From CAZSPL01 sp964608735 (GTDB lineage Bacteria; JAJVIF01; JAPKYR01; CAZSPL01), in the NCBI GenBank assembly GCA_964608735.1, contig CAZSPL010000171.1, positions 1 through 9,069 on the forward strand: a DNA stretch of 9,069 bases, given 5' to 3'. The notes under the pieces are model-generated. The model was given only the letters and a program-made list of their open reading frames with translations, was not told the origin of the DNA and ran no database searches. Position numbers and translations under genes: made by a program. Each line of letters starts with the position of its first letter. Position 1 is the stretch's first letter. This document shows, one piece after another, positions 1-6,191 of the stretch.

Positions 1-7
1 AGGGATG

Positions 8-23
8 TCCCGATACATCGAAA
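8..23 (+). repeat. 16-bp direct repeat, copy 1
   Basis: The 16 bases tcccgatacatcgaaa occur here and again at 208-223, exactly 200 bases downstream. Similarity extends imperfectly upstream: 17 of 20 bases match between 1-20 and 201-220. The first nine bases also occur in inverted orientation at 191-199. Confidence 0.7.
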
Positions 24-119
24 AAGGGGACACCCAACCGTAGTATGTCGGGCTGGCATCGAGGGAAAAGCGCTGACCGACATTGATGGCTTCATGCTTC
101 GGTGGGTGTCCCCTTTTTT
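21..119. terminator. Long hairpin with A-tract and T-tract ends (terminator or REP-like palindrome)
   Basis: A perfect 16-bp inverted repeat joins 21-36 (aaaaaggggacaccca) with 103-118. The stem continues inward as 38-47 with 93-102, with a bulged A at 37, one T-T mismatch and one G-U pair. The right arm ends in six T (114-119) and the left arm begins with five A, so the shape suits a bidirectional intrinsic terminator, presumably for a gene left of the window. The apical part (48-92) is long for a terminator, and an alternative 7-bp pairing (45-51 with 77-83) exists inside it. I recall aaaaggggaca-type arms beside Y1/RAYT transposase genes in environmental genomes, so a REP-like origin is the main alternative. 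No transposase is visible here. Confidence 0.5.
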
Positions 120-151
120 GCCTCCGTGCTTTGAAACAACCTTCTCATGAT

Positions 152-177
152 GTTTCGGCACACCCCTGTGCCGAAAC
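152..177. repeat. 11-bp perfect hairpin with CCCC loop
   Basis: The arm gtttcggcaca at 152-162 pairs perfectly with tgtgccgaaac at 167-177 around the 4-base loop cccc. It is stable and compact, but there is no T-tract after it on either strand, so it is unlikely to be an intrinsic terminator. It may be a REP-like palindrome or part of a structured RNA. Confidence 0.6.
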
Positions 178-190
178 GGACGTGCGGTTG

Positions 191-216
191 GTATCGGGAC
201 AAGGGTATCCCGATAC
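191..216. repeat. 9-bp perfect hairpin built from the TCCCGATAC motif
   Basis: The arm gtatcggga at 191-199 pairs with tcccgatac at 208-216 across an 8-base loop (200-207). Its right arm is the beginning of the second copy of the 16-bp direct repeat. The same left arm could instead pair with the distant copy at 8-16, giving two competing structures. No T-tract follows. Confidence 0.55.
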
Positions 217-223
217 ATCGAAA
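208..223 (+). repeat. 16-bp direct repeat, copy 2
   Basis: Exact second copy of the 16-base word found at 8-23. It lies just outside the inverted-repeat-bounded segment ending at 201 and forms the right arm of the local hairpin. Confidence 0.7.
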
Positions 224-226
224 TCC

Positions 227-249
227 GGTCGATTGAGCGGGGTCGATTG
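227..249 (+). repeat. Tandem 9-mer ggtcgattg, 14-base period
   Basis: The word ggtcgattg occurs at 227-235 and again at 241-249. Spacing of 14 bases is not a helical period, and the pair lies about 20 bases upstream of the proposed -35 box. It could be a regulator site or simply a chance duplication. Confidence 0.25.
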
Positions 250-270
250 TAAAAAAGTCTCGCTTGTTTC

Positions 271-299
271 TTGCTACCAATCCCCGATTATAGTAGAAT
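271..299 (+). promoter_or_regulatory. Putative sigma-70 promoter for the L25-pth-mfd cluster
   Basis: A -35-like TTGCTA (271-276) and a -10-like TAGAAT (294-299) are separated by 17 bases, matching the consensus at four and five of six positions. Transcription would start near 306, giving a leader of about 48 bases before the ATG at 354. The region is more AT-rich than its surroundings. TATAGT at 289-294 is an overlapping alternative -10. This is a consensus match by eye only. Confidence 0.45.
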
Positions 300-353
300 A
301 TCCGGCTTGTGGCACGTGAGCCCTTTTGCGTGTCCTTACGTGAGGTGTGAACA

Positions 354-1025
354 ATGACCGCGACTGAACTAACGAAACTGGAAGCCAAGAAACGCGACGA
401 AACCGGCAAAGAGGCCGCGAAGCGATACAGGAACGCCGACATGACCCCGTGCATCATCTACGGGCTTGGCGCCGATGCCATCAGCATCACCATCCCGACC
501 ATGGAGCTGGCGAAAACACTCCAGCAGGCGGAAGGGGAGTTGTTGGAAATCAGCGTCGATGGCGCCATTATCGAAACGGTGCAGGTGCTGGAAATACAGC
601 GCGAGACTATAACCGACCATCTCATGCACGTCGATTTCAAACGCCTCGACCTTACCGCGGCGAGCGAATTCACCGTTCGCCTCGAATTCAGCGGCGACTC
701 TGTCGGCGTGAGGGGCGGCGGGATCAGAAACGTCATCGAGGATACGATTGATATCGAGTGCCTCCCGACGGACCTGCCGTCGCATCTCGATGTGAATATC
801 TCGCTGCTGGACATCGGCGATGCCCTTTACGCGCGGGATATCAAGCTTCCCGAAGGTGTCTCACTCGTCAGCGAACCCGAGATAATGATTGTCAACATCA
901 CCACCGCGGCTGCCGAGGAAGTCGAGAAGGTCGCCGAGCCTGTTGAGGGCGAGGAAGCTGAAGAAGCCGCCGAAGGCGAAAAAGAAGAAGAGCGGCCTGG
1001 GCATAAAGGCGCGGGCGATAAATAA
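354..1025 (+). CDS. rplY: 50S ribosomal protein L25, long TL5/CTC type
   Basis: Binds 5S rRNA in the central protuberance of the large ribosomal subunit; the long form is also known as general stress protein CTC. The 223-residue product has two parts. The N-terminal 5S-binding domain (about 4-95) shows R14, GK at 18-19, YG at 36-37 and HVDF at 92-95. The C-terminal TL5 beta domain (about 100-182) shows GVRGGG at 118-123, CLPTDLP at 136-142, LDIGD at 152-156 and LPEGV at 165-169. A Glu-rich tail follows (about 187-213) and ends in a short Lys/Gly segment. E. coli L25 has only the first domain, so this resembles the forms in Thermus, Bacillus and many other phyla. GAGGTG at 342-347 lies six bases before the ATG and supports this start. 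pth follows after 45 bases, a widespread pairing. Confidence 0.96.
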   Translation: MTATELTKLEAKKRDETGKEAAKRYRNADMTPCIIYGLGADAISITIPTMELAKTLQQAEGELLEISVDGAIIETVQVLEIQRETITDHLMHVDFKRLDLTAASEFTVRLEFSGDSVGVRGGGIRNVIEDTIDIECLPTDLPSHLDVNISLLDIGDALYARDIKLPEGVSLVSEPEIMIVNITTAAAEEVEKVAEPVEGEEAEEAAEGEKEEERPGHKGAGDK

Positions 1026-1060
1026 GCATCAGCATGTTTCATTGAAAAACTCCCGACGAC

Positions 1061-1066
1061 GGAGGG
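1061..1066 (+). promoter_or_regulatory. Ribosome binding site that fixes the TTG start of pth
   Basis: GGAGGG sits four bases before TTG at 1071. The next in-frame candidate, GTG at 1101, would give a more usual N-terminus but has no purine-rich site in front of it. The strong site therefore favours TTG. Confidence 0.7.
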
Positions 1067-1070
1067 TTGA

Positions 1071-1700
1071 TTGTTCTTCTTTCGCCCCAAACGTAAACGT
1101 GTGGATTTAATCATCGTGGGTCTGGGCAATCCCGGGCCGCGTTATGCCCGTTCGCGCCACAATCTCGGCTTCACCGTAGTCGATACGCTCGCGAGGGAAT
1201 GGACCAGGGCCGCTGCATGGACGACGGCATCGAATTATGTCTACATCAGCGGAAGCATGGCCGGGAAGATTTTCGTACTGTTGAAGCCGATGACATTCAT
1301 GAATCTCAGCGGGAAGGCGCTGCGTGGCGCCGGGCGGAAATTCGATATCAACAACGAGAATATAATCGTCGTACATGACGACCTCGATGTCGCGTACGGG
1401 AAAGTGAAGATGAAGTATGGCGGTTCACCCGCGGGGCACAAAGGCGTTATCAGCATCGCTGGCGCGCTCGGTACCGAGGCGTTCCATCGCGTGAAGCTCG
1501 GTATAGGCATCGAGGGAATAAAAGGTGTCGAAAATTATGTGCTCGAACAGCTCAGCGTCGACGAGTGGGCCGAATTCGGGCAGGCGATCGATATCGCATG
1601 CAATGGTTTGAAACTGTTTATCACCGGCAATCCCAGGGACGCGATACATTTCGTTAACACTTACGGCAGGAGAATGGGGGATGATTCCTCCGCTGGATAG
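1071..1700 (+). CDS. pth: Peptidyl-tRNA hydrolase (bacterial Pth)
   Basis: Cytoplasmic esterase that cleaves peptidyl-tRNA dropped from stalled ribosomes, recycling tRNA. The family signature is clear: GLGNPGPRY with N20, then RHNLGF with the catalytic H30; KPMTFMNLSG with N78; VHDDLDV with D103, the residue that orients the histidine. These match E. coli N10, H20, N68 and D93 at a constant offset of ten. The fourth substrate-site residue, E. coli N114, is K124 here (in PAGHKGV). Length is 209 residues against about 185-200 in most of the family. The excess includes a basic-aromatic leader (FFFRPKRKR) that results from the TTG start. The start is supported by GGAGGG at 1061-1066. The last 20 bases overlap mfd, and L25 precedes it, suggesting one transcript. 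Confidence 0.96.
   Translation: MFFFRPKRKRVDLIIVGLGNPGPRYARSRHNLGFTVVDTLAREWTRAAAWTTASNYVYISGSMAGKIFVLLKPMTFMNLSGKALRGAGRKFDINNENIIVVHDDLDVAYGKVKMKYGGSPAGHKGVISIAGALGTEAFHRVKLGIGIEGIKGVENYVLEQLSVDEWAEFGQAIDIACNGLKLFITGNPRDAIHFVNTYGRRMGDDSSAG
1668..1673 (+). promoter_or_regulatory. Ribosome binding site for mfd inside the end of pth
   Basis: AGGAGA lies seven bases before the mfd ATG at 1681 and within pth codons. It supports ATG 1681 over the next in-frame ATG at 1732 and fits translational coupling, since ribosomes finishing pth at 1700 pass over the mfd start. Confidence 0.6.
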
Positions 1701-4700
1701 GCCCGGTTTGGATGACGACAGCAAAAAACTTATGATGGACAGGCTCGCTTCCGAGGAAGCTTTCACGGAAGCATTGGAATCGCTCCCCGCTTCGCGCGTC
1801 GTCAATCTCGCCGGTCTGTTCGGCGCGTCATACGCGATGGCCGTCGCGCTTCTCGCCGAGAAATGCCCCGGCCCGGTACTGTGGATAACCCCGACATTCG
1901 ACAAGGCGAAAGTAAATTTCAAGAATTTGAACTCCCTCATCGGACGCCGCAAACGCAAGGTGGTCTACGAAAGCGATGAGGATGACGAGAACGGCAACGG
2001 GGAAATCGTCGCTCAGCAACAGCCTGAACTTGAGGCCGACTTGATGCACAAGCCGTTTCTCTTCGACGACCTCGACCTCCTCAGCCAGGATTTCCTGAGC
2101 ATGAACGATATCGAGGTCATGTATTACCGCTACCAGGCACTTGAGAAACTTACGCTCAACCATAATCCCATCATCATCATCTCCAAGCGCTCGCTGATAA
2201 GCCCGCTCATAAGCCCCGAGCGGTTCAGGGGAAGCGTCATCAGCCTTGCGACAGGCGACGAGATCGACAAGCCGGAAGTCGTCGGCAGGCTCGTGGGCAT
2301 GGGATACCGGCTCGTGACGCGGGTCGAGGAAGTGGGCGAAGTATCGAGCCGCGGCGGGATACTCGATATATTTCCCCTCGGGCGCGATCTTCCAATACGG
2401 CTCGACCTTTTCGGCGACGAGATAGAGACCATACGCGAATTCGACCCCATAACGCAGCGTGGCCAGTTGACTATCATGAGCCTCGTTGTAAGCCCATGCT
2501 TCGAAGCCAATGTTGTCAGTTCGCCGAATGCGACCGATGTCCTCGACGAAGACGGGAATTTCCTGCAGGATACGATCGGCGGCGAGATCGAACTTCCGCC
2601 GCTGAGGGAATTCACCCAGCGCGAGAAAGAGGAATTCATCAAGGGGCAGTATGCATTCTTCGACAGGGCGACGATACTCGATTACCTTTCCGAAAATGCG
2701 ACCATCGTCCTCGAATCCCCGGCGCTCATCTTCACGGAATCGATCCGCGGGGTCATGGACCCGATGGACAGTGTGGAATCGGGCGCGGAGGGCAGCGACG
2801 GCGCATACCTCCCGGAATTCGAGCAGCAGAGCATCGAGCCCGCCGAAGTTAAAAGGAAGCTGTCCGAGTGGGCAAACATCAACCTGCTCGGTCCACTCGA
2901 TTCACCGCGCGCGAAGACCATTCAATTCGATCACCGCGAAATCCGGAAGCCTTCCGGCTCGTTCGAAAAAAGGCTTCGCGACCTTACCGACACGCATAAG
3001 TCCGAAGATATATTCATCATAACCCGCTCGCGGGAACGCGTGTCCCAGCTTCTCAAGGAACTCAAGCGGAAAGTCCCCGCCATCCACGGGGATGTCGAGG
3101 GGGGATTTTCCTCTTCAGGTTACAGGATAATCACCGACACCGACCTCTTCCCGCAGAAATTGCCGGTATTCGTGCGCTCGGCGGGACGTAAACGGGCCCT
3201 CACGCGCGAGGAACTGAAGAGCATACGCATGGGGGATTATGTCGTCCACGTCGACCACGGCATCGGTGTATTCGGCGGTATCACCCAGCAGGATATCGAC
3301 AACGTCACGCGCGATTTCATATTCATCGAATACGCCGGCGGCGACAAGCTCTTCGTGCCCATCGAGCAGGTCGACCAGATTTTCAAGTATTCGTCATCCG
3401 AAGGCAGCGCTCCACGGGTACACCGCCTCGGCGCGTCGGACTGGAACAAGCTGAAGCGGCGCATCAAGAAGAAGCTCGTCGATATCACATCGGAGCTTTA
3501 TGCATTATATAAACTGCGCCTGACCGCCGAGGGGCATCAATTCGGTCAGGATACGACCTGGCAGAACGAGGTCGAGGATGCGTTCGAGTACCAGGAAACC
3601 CCCGCGCAGTTGCGAAGTCTTGCCGAGATAAAGAGGGACATGGAATCCCTCAAGCCGATGGACCGCCTCGTGTGCGGCGAAGTGGGCTACGGCAAGACCG
3701 AACTCGCCATCAGGGCCGCGCTCAAGGCTGTACTCGAAGGCAAGCAGGCGGCGGTACTTGTGCCGACCACCATCCTCGCCATGCAGCACTACCAGACGTT
3801 CACGAGCCGCATTCAGAATATGCCGGTAAAAGTGGAACTCCTGTCGCGCTTCAAGAGCCACGCGGAACTGAAGAAGATAGTCAAGCGGCTCGGTGAAGGC
3901 GGTGTGGATATCGTCATCGGCACGCATCGGCTTTTGAGCAACGATGTTTCATTCAAAGACCTCGGGCTGCTTATCATCGATGAGGAGCAGAAATTCGGGG
4001 TGCGTCACAAGGAAAAAATAAAGAAGCTGAAACACAATGTCGATGTGCTGACCCTCACCGCGACACCGATACCCCGCACTCTCTACATGTCCCTCATCGG
4101 CCTGCGCGATATCTCCATGGTCGACACTCCGCCGCCCGACAGGCTGCCCGTGAAGACATACGTCAGGAAATTCTCGCCGTCGCTCATAAAGTCGGTCATC
4201 CTCGAAGAAATATCCCGCGGCGGTCAGATCTATTATCTGTACAACCGCGTTGAGACGATTGATAAGGTGCACGAGCGGCTCAAGCAGCTTGTGCCACAGG
4301 CGCGTATCGGTGTGGGGCATGGGCAGATGGATGAGGTCGCGCTCGAAAAAGTGATGATGGAATTCATGAGCGGCGAGTATGACGTGCTCCTGTGCACGAC
4401 CATCATCGAAAGCGGGCTCGATATCCCCAACGTGAATACGCTCATCGTCGAGAACGCTCAGAACTTCGGACTCGCGCAACTGCATCAATTGCGCGGGCGG
4501 GTAGGGCGTTCCGCGAGGCAGGCGTACGCCTATTTCCTCTATCCCCCCGCAAGCGAATTATCCGGCCTCGCGGTGAAGCGTCTCGAAGCGCTGACCTCGT
4601 TCAGCCATCTCGGCGCTGGATATGAGATCGCCAAGCGCGACCTCGAACTCCGCGGCGCGGGAAATATTCTCGGCGCGGAACAGCATGGTTTCGTAACGCA

Positions 4701-5250
4701 GATAGGGTTCGACCTGTATGCGCGGCTGATGAATGAAGCCATCGAGGAAGTCTCGACCGGTACCGAACCGGAACTCGAACGCGCCGGGCGTTCCAAGGTT
4801 CCCGCTACCGTGCTGAATCTTCCGGTATCGGCGAGAATCCCCGTGGAATACGTTTTCGACTCATCGGAGCGGCTTTCGCTTTACCGGAGGCTCGCCGATG
4901 TAGAAGATAAAAAGAGCCTCGAGATTGTCGCTGATGAATTCGATGACCGCTTCGGCCCCCCGCCGAAAGAGGTAAGCAACCTCCTTCGGATGGTCGAGCT
5001 TAAAACGAAGCTGAAGGAACTCGGCATACGCGAGCTGTCATATTCGGTCGCTACGAAGCAGATGGAAGTCATTTTCCCGAGGGAATTCGTAAACAGCCAC
5101 AAGTTTCACCGGATACTCAAGATGTCCCGGCATTCGCCCCGCCTGCGTCCGCTGGTGGACGGCATCTCGAAACACTTCACCAAGCCGCCGGTGAACATCA
5201 TCGAGGCGGCATCGGAATTCGTCGAAGAACTCAGGGCGACTATCCTCTGA
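1681..5250 (+). CDS. mfd: Transcription-repair coupling factor Mfd
   Basis: ATP-driven DNA translocase that pushes stalled RNA polymerase off damaged template and recruits UvrA, linking transcription to nucleotide-excision repair. Domains in order: a UvrB-like region (about 35-330) with RGGILDIFP at 224-232 and LFGDEIETIREFD at 243-255; a linker domain; the CarD-like RNA-polymerase-interacting domain (about 515-580) with GDYVVHVDHGIG; and the RecG-like motor (about 620-960). The motor shows Walker A GEVGYGKT at 666-673 (K672), DEEQ at 767-770, TLTATPIPRT at 791-800, and QLRGRVGR at 936-943. The C-terminal TRCF/D7 domain (about 1040-1150) is present. The 1189 residues are close to E. coli Mfd (1148) and the frame is uninterrupted. 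An acidic, Gln/Asn-rich stretch (97-120) sits where many homologues carry a short PAWE-like segment. It overlaps pth by 20 bases in the +1 frame. No clear terminator follows. Confidence 0.98.
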   Translation: MIPPLDRPGLDDDSKKLMMDRLASEEAFTEALESLPASRVVNLAGLFGASYAMAVALLAEKCPGPVLWITPTFDKAKVNFKNLNSLIGRRKRKVVYESDEDDENGNGEIVAQQQPELEADLMHKPFLFDDLDLLSQDFLSMNDIEVMYYRYQALEKLTLNHNPIIIISKRSLISPLISPERFRGSVISLATGDEIDKPEVVGRLVGMGYRLVTRVEEVGEVSSRGGILDIFPLGRDLPIRLDLFGDEIETIREFDPITQRGQLTIMSLVVSPCFEANVVSSPNATDVLDEDGNFLQDTIGGEIELPPLREFTQREKEEFIKGQYAFFDRATILDYLSENATIVLESPALIFTESIRGVMDPMDSVESGAEGSDGAYLPEFEQQSIEPAEVKRKLSEWANINLLGPLDSPRAKTIQFDHREIRKPSGSFEKRLRDLTDTHKSEDIFIITRSRERVSQLLKELKRKVPAIHGDVEGGFSSSGYRIITDTDLFPQKLPVFVRSAGRKRALTREELKSIRMGDYVVHVDHGIGVFGGITQQDIDNVTRDFIFIEYAGGDKLFVPIEQVDQIFKYSSSEGSAPRVHRLGASDWNKLKRRIKKKLVDITSELYALYKLRLTAEGHQFGQDTTWQNEVEDAFEYQETPAQLRSLAEIKRDMESLKPMDRLVCGEVGYGKTELAIRAALKAVLEGKQAAVLVPTTILAMQHYQTFTSRIQNMPVKVELLSRFKSHAELKKIVKRLGEGGVDIVIGTHRLLSNDVSFKDLGLLIIDEEQKFGVRHKEKIKKLKHNVDVLTLTATPIPRTLYMSLIGLRDISMVDTPPPDRLPVKTYVRKFSPSLIKSVILEEISRGGQIYYLYNRVETIDKVHERLKQLVPQARIGVGHGQMDEVALEKVMMEFMSGEYDVLLCTTIIESGLDIPNVNTLIVENAQNFGLAQLHQLRGRVGRSARQAYAYFLYPPASELSGLAVKRLEALTSFSHLGAGYEIAKRDLELRGAGNILGAEQHGFVTQIGFDLYARLMNEAIEEVSTGTEPELERAGRSKVPATVLNLPVSARIPVEYVFDSSERLSLYRRLADVEDKKSLEIVADEFDDRFGPPPKEVSNLLRMVELKTKLKELGIRELSYSVATKQMEVIFPREFVNSHKFHRILKMSRHSPRLRPLVDGISKHFTKPPVNIIEAASEFVEELRATIL

Positions 5251-5286
5251 TATATGGCGCCCATCCGGCTATGTGTGGCCGAGTCC

Positions 5287-5315
5287 TTGAAATTGAGCGA
5301 TTATTTGAATAACAT
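5287..5315 (+). promoter_or_regulatory. Possible promoter for the SurA-like lipoprotein gene
   Basis: TTGAAA at 5287-5292 and TAACAT at 5310-5315 are separated by 17 bases, matching five and four of six consensus positions. They lie in an AT-rich gap of 116 bases after mfd. TTGAAT at 5305-5310 with a later -10 is an alternative. The gap shows no strong terminator for mfd, so read-through may also occur. Confidence 0.3.
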
Positions 5316-5366
5316 TTGCGTTTATTGGATTATTGAGAAGGAAGCTTTCTTCAGGAGAGAAGAGAC

Positions 5367-6083
5367 ATGAGACTAACAGGCATTACATTCGTCGTGATAT
5401 TCACCGTGATGGCCCTCGCTTCGTCGGGCTGCAGCCGTCCTCCCGCCCAGGACATCGTCGCCGAGGTCGGCGGGCATTTCATCACAGCGCAGGAATTCAC
5501 GAATTTCTACCAGGTTCGCCCGATGCTCGACCAGATGATATGGGAAAAGATCGTCGTGCTCGAATGCGGCAAGCGCGGCATCACGCTCGATAAGGACAAA
5601 TATGAAAGCGCGTTCAACATGTTCATCGAGCAGCGCGGCGGCAGGGAAGCCACGCAGGAATGGCTCGACACCAACGGCATCCGCTGGGAAGACATCCTCA
5701 CCTACAACAAGCAGCAGGTCCTCCAGCAGCAGCTTATAGATAATGAGATCGGCAGTCCCACGGAGGAGGAAATTAATCAATTGTGGAACGAGAAGGGGGA
5801 CCGCTACAGGCAGTCTCTGTCCAGCCAGATTGGAATACCCGAAGCCGAGATCACCAAGGATGACGTCCGCGACCAGATTATCACCGAGTGGAGGAACACA
5901 AAGCAGAACGATGTATTCACCGGTCTGAAAGACAGGCTCTTGAAAGAATACGACGTGAAGAATTACTTATCAAAGAAAGGCCTGGAAATGACCGAGACCT
6001 ACGAGGAAAAGACCGAGCCGGTCGCCGTGAAGCAAATGGATGAAACTCCCGGGGAGAATCAACCCGTTGAAGGCGGGCAATAG
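5367..6083 (+). CDS. SurA-like periplasmic chaperone lipoprotein without a visible parvulin domain
   Basis: Probably an outer- or inner-membrane lipoprotein that holds exported proteins during folding. Residues 1-22 form a lipoprotein signal: MRLTG, a hydrophobic stretch at 6-18, then ASSGC with the modifiable C22. The box is imperfect because Ser, not Leu, sits at -3. Serine follows the cysteine, so no inner-membrane retention signal is seen. Residues 29-43 (DIVAEVGGHFITAQE) match the short strand pair that opens SurA_N domains, followed by long helices with ITLDKDKYE (72-80) and SPTEEEINQLW (130-140). The SurA/PrsA pattern would insert a parvulin domain about here. Instead the chain passes within about 20 residues to ITKDDVRDQI (162-171) and a closing helix to about 200. 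The tail is Glu/Lys/Pro-rich. AGGAGA at 5353-5358 supports the ATG. The family call is by pattern, not by search. Confidence 0.75.
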   Translation: MRLTGITFVVIFTVMALASSGCSRPPAQDIVAEVGGHFITAQEFTNFYQVRPMLDQMIWEKIVVLECGKRGITLDKDKYESAFNMFIEQRGGREATQEWLDTNGIRWEDILTYNKQQVLQQQLIDNEIGSPTEEEINQLWNEKGDRYRQSLSSQIGIPEAEITKDDVRDQIITEWRNTKQNDVFTGLKDRLLKEYDVKNYLSKKGLEMTETYEEKTEPVAVKQMDETPGENQPVEGGQ

Positions 6084-6123
6084 CAGGCAGGGCCGGCGCC
6101 CGCGGGATATGAGTTCGACAGAC

Positions 6124-6166
6124 AGGCCGGTTGTAGTGAAAAACACCGGCCTTAAATATAATTTTA
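6124..6166 (+). terminator. Probable intrinsic terminator after the lipoprotein gene
   Basis: The 8-bp arm aggccggt at 6124-6131 pairs with accggcct at 6145-6152, and the stem may gain two more pairs around a bulged T. An A/T-rich run (6153-6166) follows, but it is broken by A residues, so terminator strength is uncertain. It lies 40 bases after the stop at 6083. Confidence 0.5.
6157..6162 (+). promoter_or_regulatory. Perfect -10 box (TATAAT) before the membrane-anchored gene
   Basis: TATAAT matches the consensus exactly and lies 29 bases before the ATG at 6192. No good -35 box stands 16-18 bases upstream; TTGTAG at 6131-6136 is 20 bases away and falls within the hairpin. The AT-run may simply be the terminator tail, so the promoter call is tentative. 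Confidence 0.35.
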
Positions 6167-6191
6167 ATGTAATAATTCCGCCGGGGGTTTC

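Larger units (their letters stand above)
6..201. repeat. Region bounded by 11-bp inverted repeats
   Basis: The sequence tgtcccgatac at 6-16 is exactly the reverse complement of gtatcgggaca at 191-201. The short direct word aggg lies just outside each end (1-4 and 202-205). Two independent hairpins (21-119 and 152-177) lie between the arms. The arrangement is compatible with a small non-autonomous mobile element or a REP-type composite, but no transposase is present and the 4-base flanking repeat could be chance. The repeats are seen directly; the mobile-element reading is inference. Confidence 0.4.

Noticed and set aside
170..190. Possible group II intron end: cggacgtgcgg is the reverse complement of a common domain V half
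   Set aside because: The pairing half of the domain V hairpin is absent on the minus strand and there is no intron-encoded reverse transcriptase, so the 11-base match is not enough.
1..230. CRISPR array
   Set aside because: Only two copies of the 16-bp direct repeat, 200 bases apart, with no regular spacers and no cas genes in the window.
83..319. 78-residue + strand open frame
   Set aside because: It runs straight through the hairpins and the proposed promoter, has no ribosome site before its ATG, and shows no recognisable domain. Its sequence is explained by the repeats.
92..457. 121-residue - strand open frame
   Set aside because: It overlaps the start of the well-supported L25 gene and the palindromic region, and has no family features.
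5251..5286. Possible terminator after mfd (cggct with ggccg)
   Set aside because: The stem is only about five pairs including a G-U pair, and no T-tract follows.
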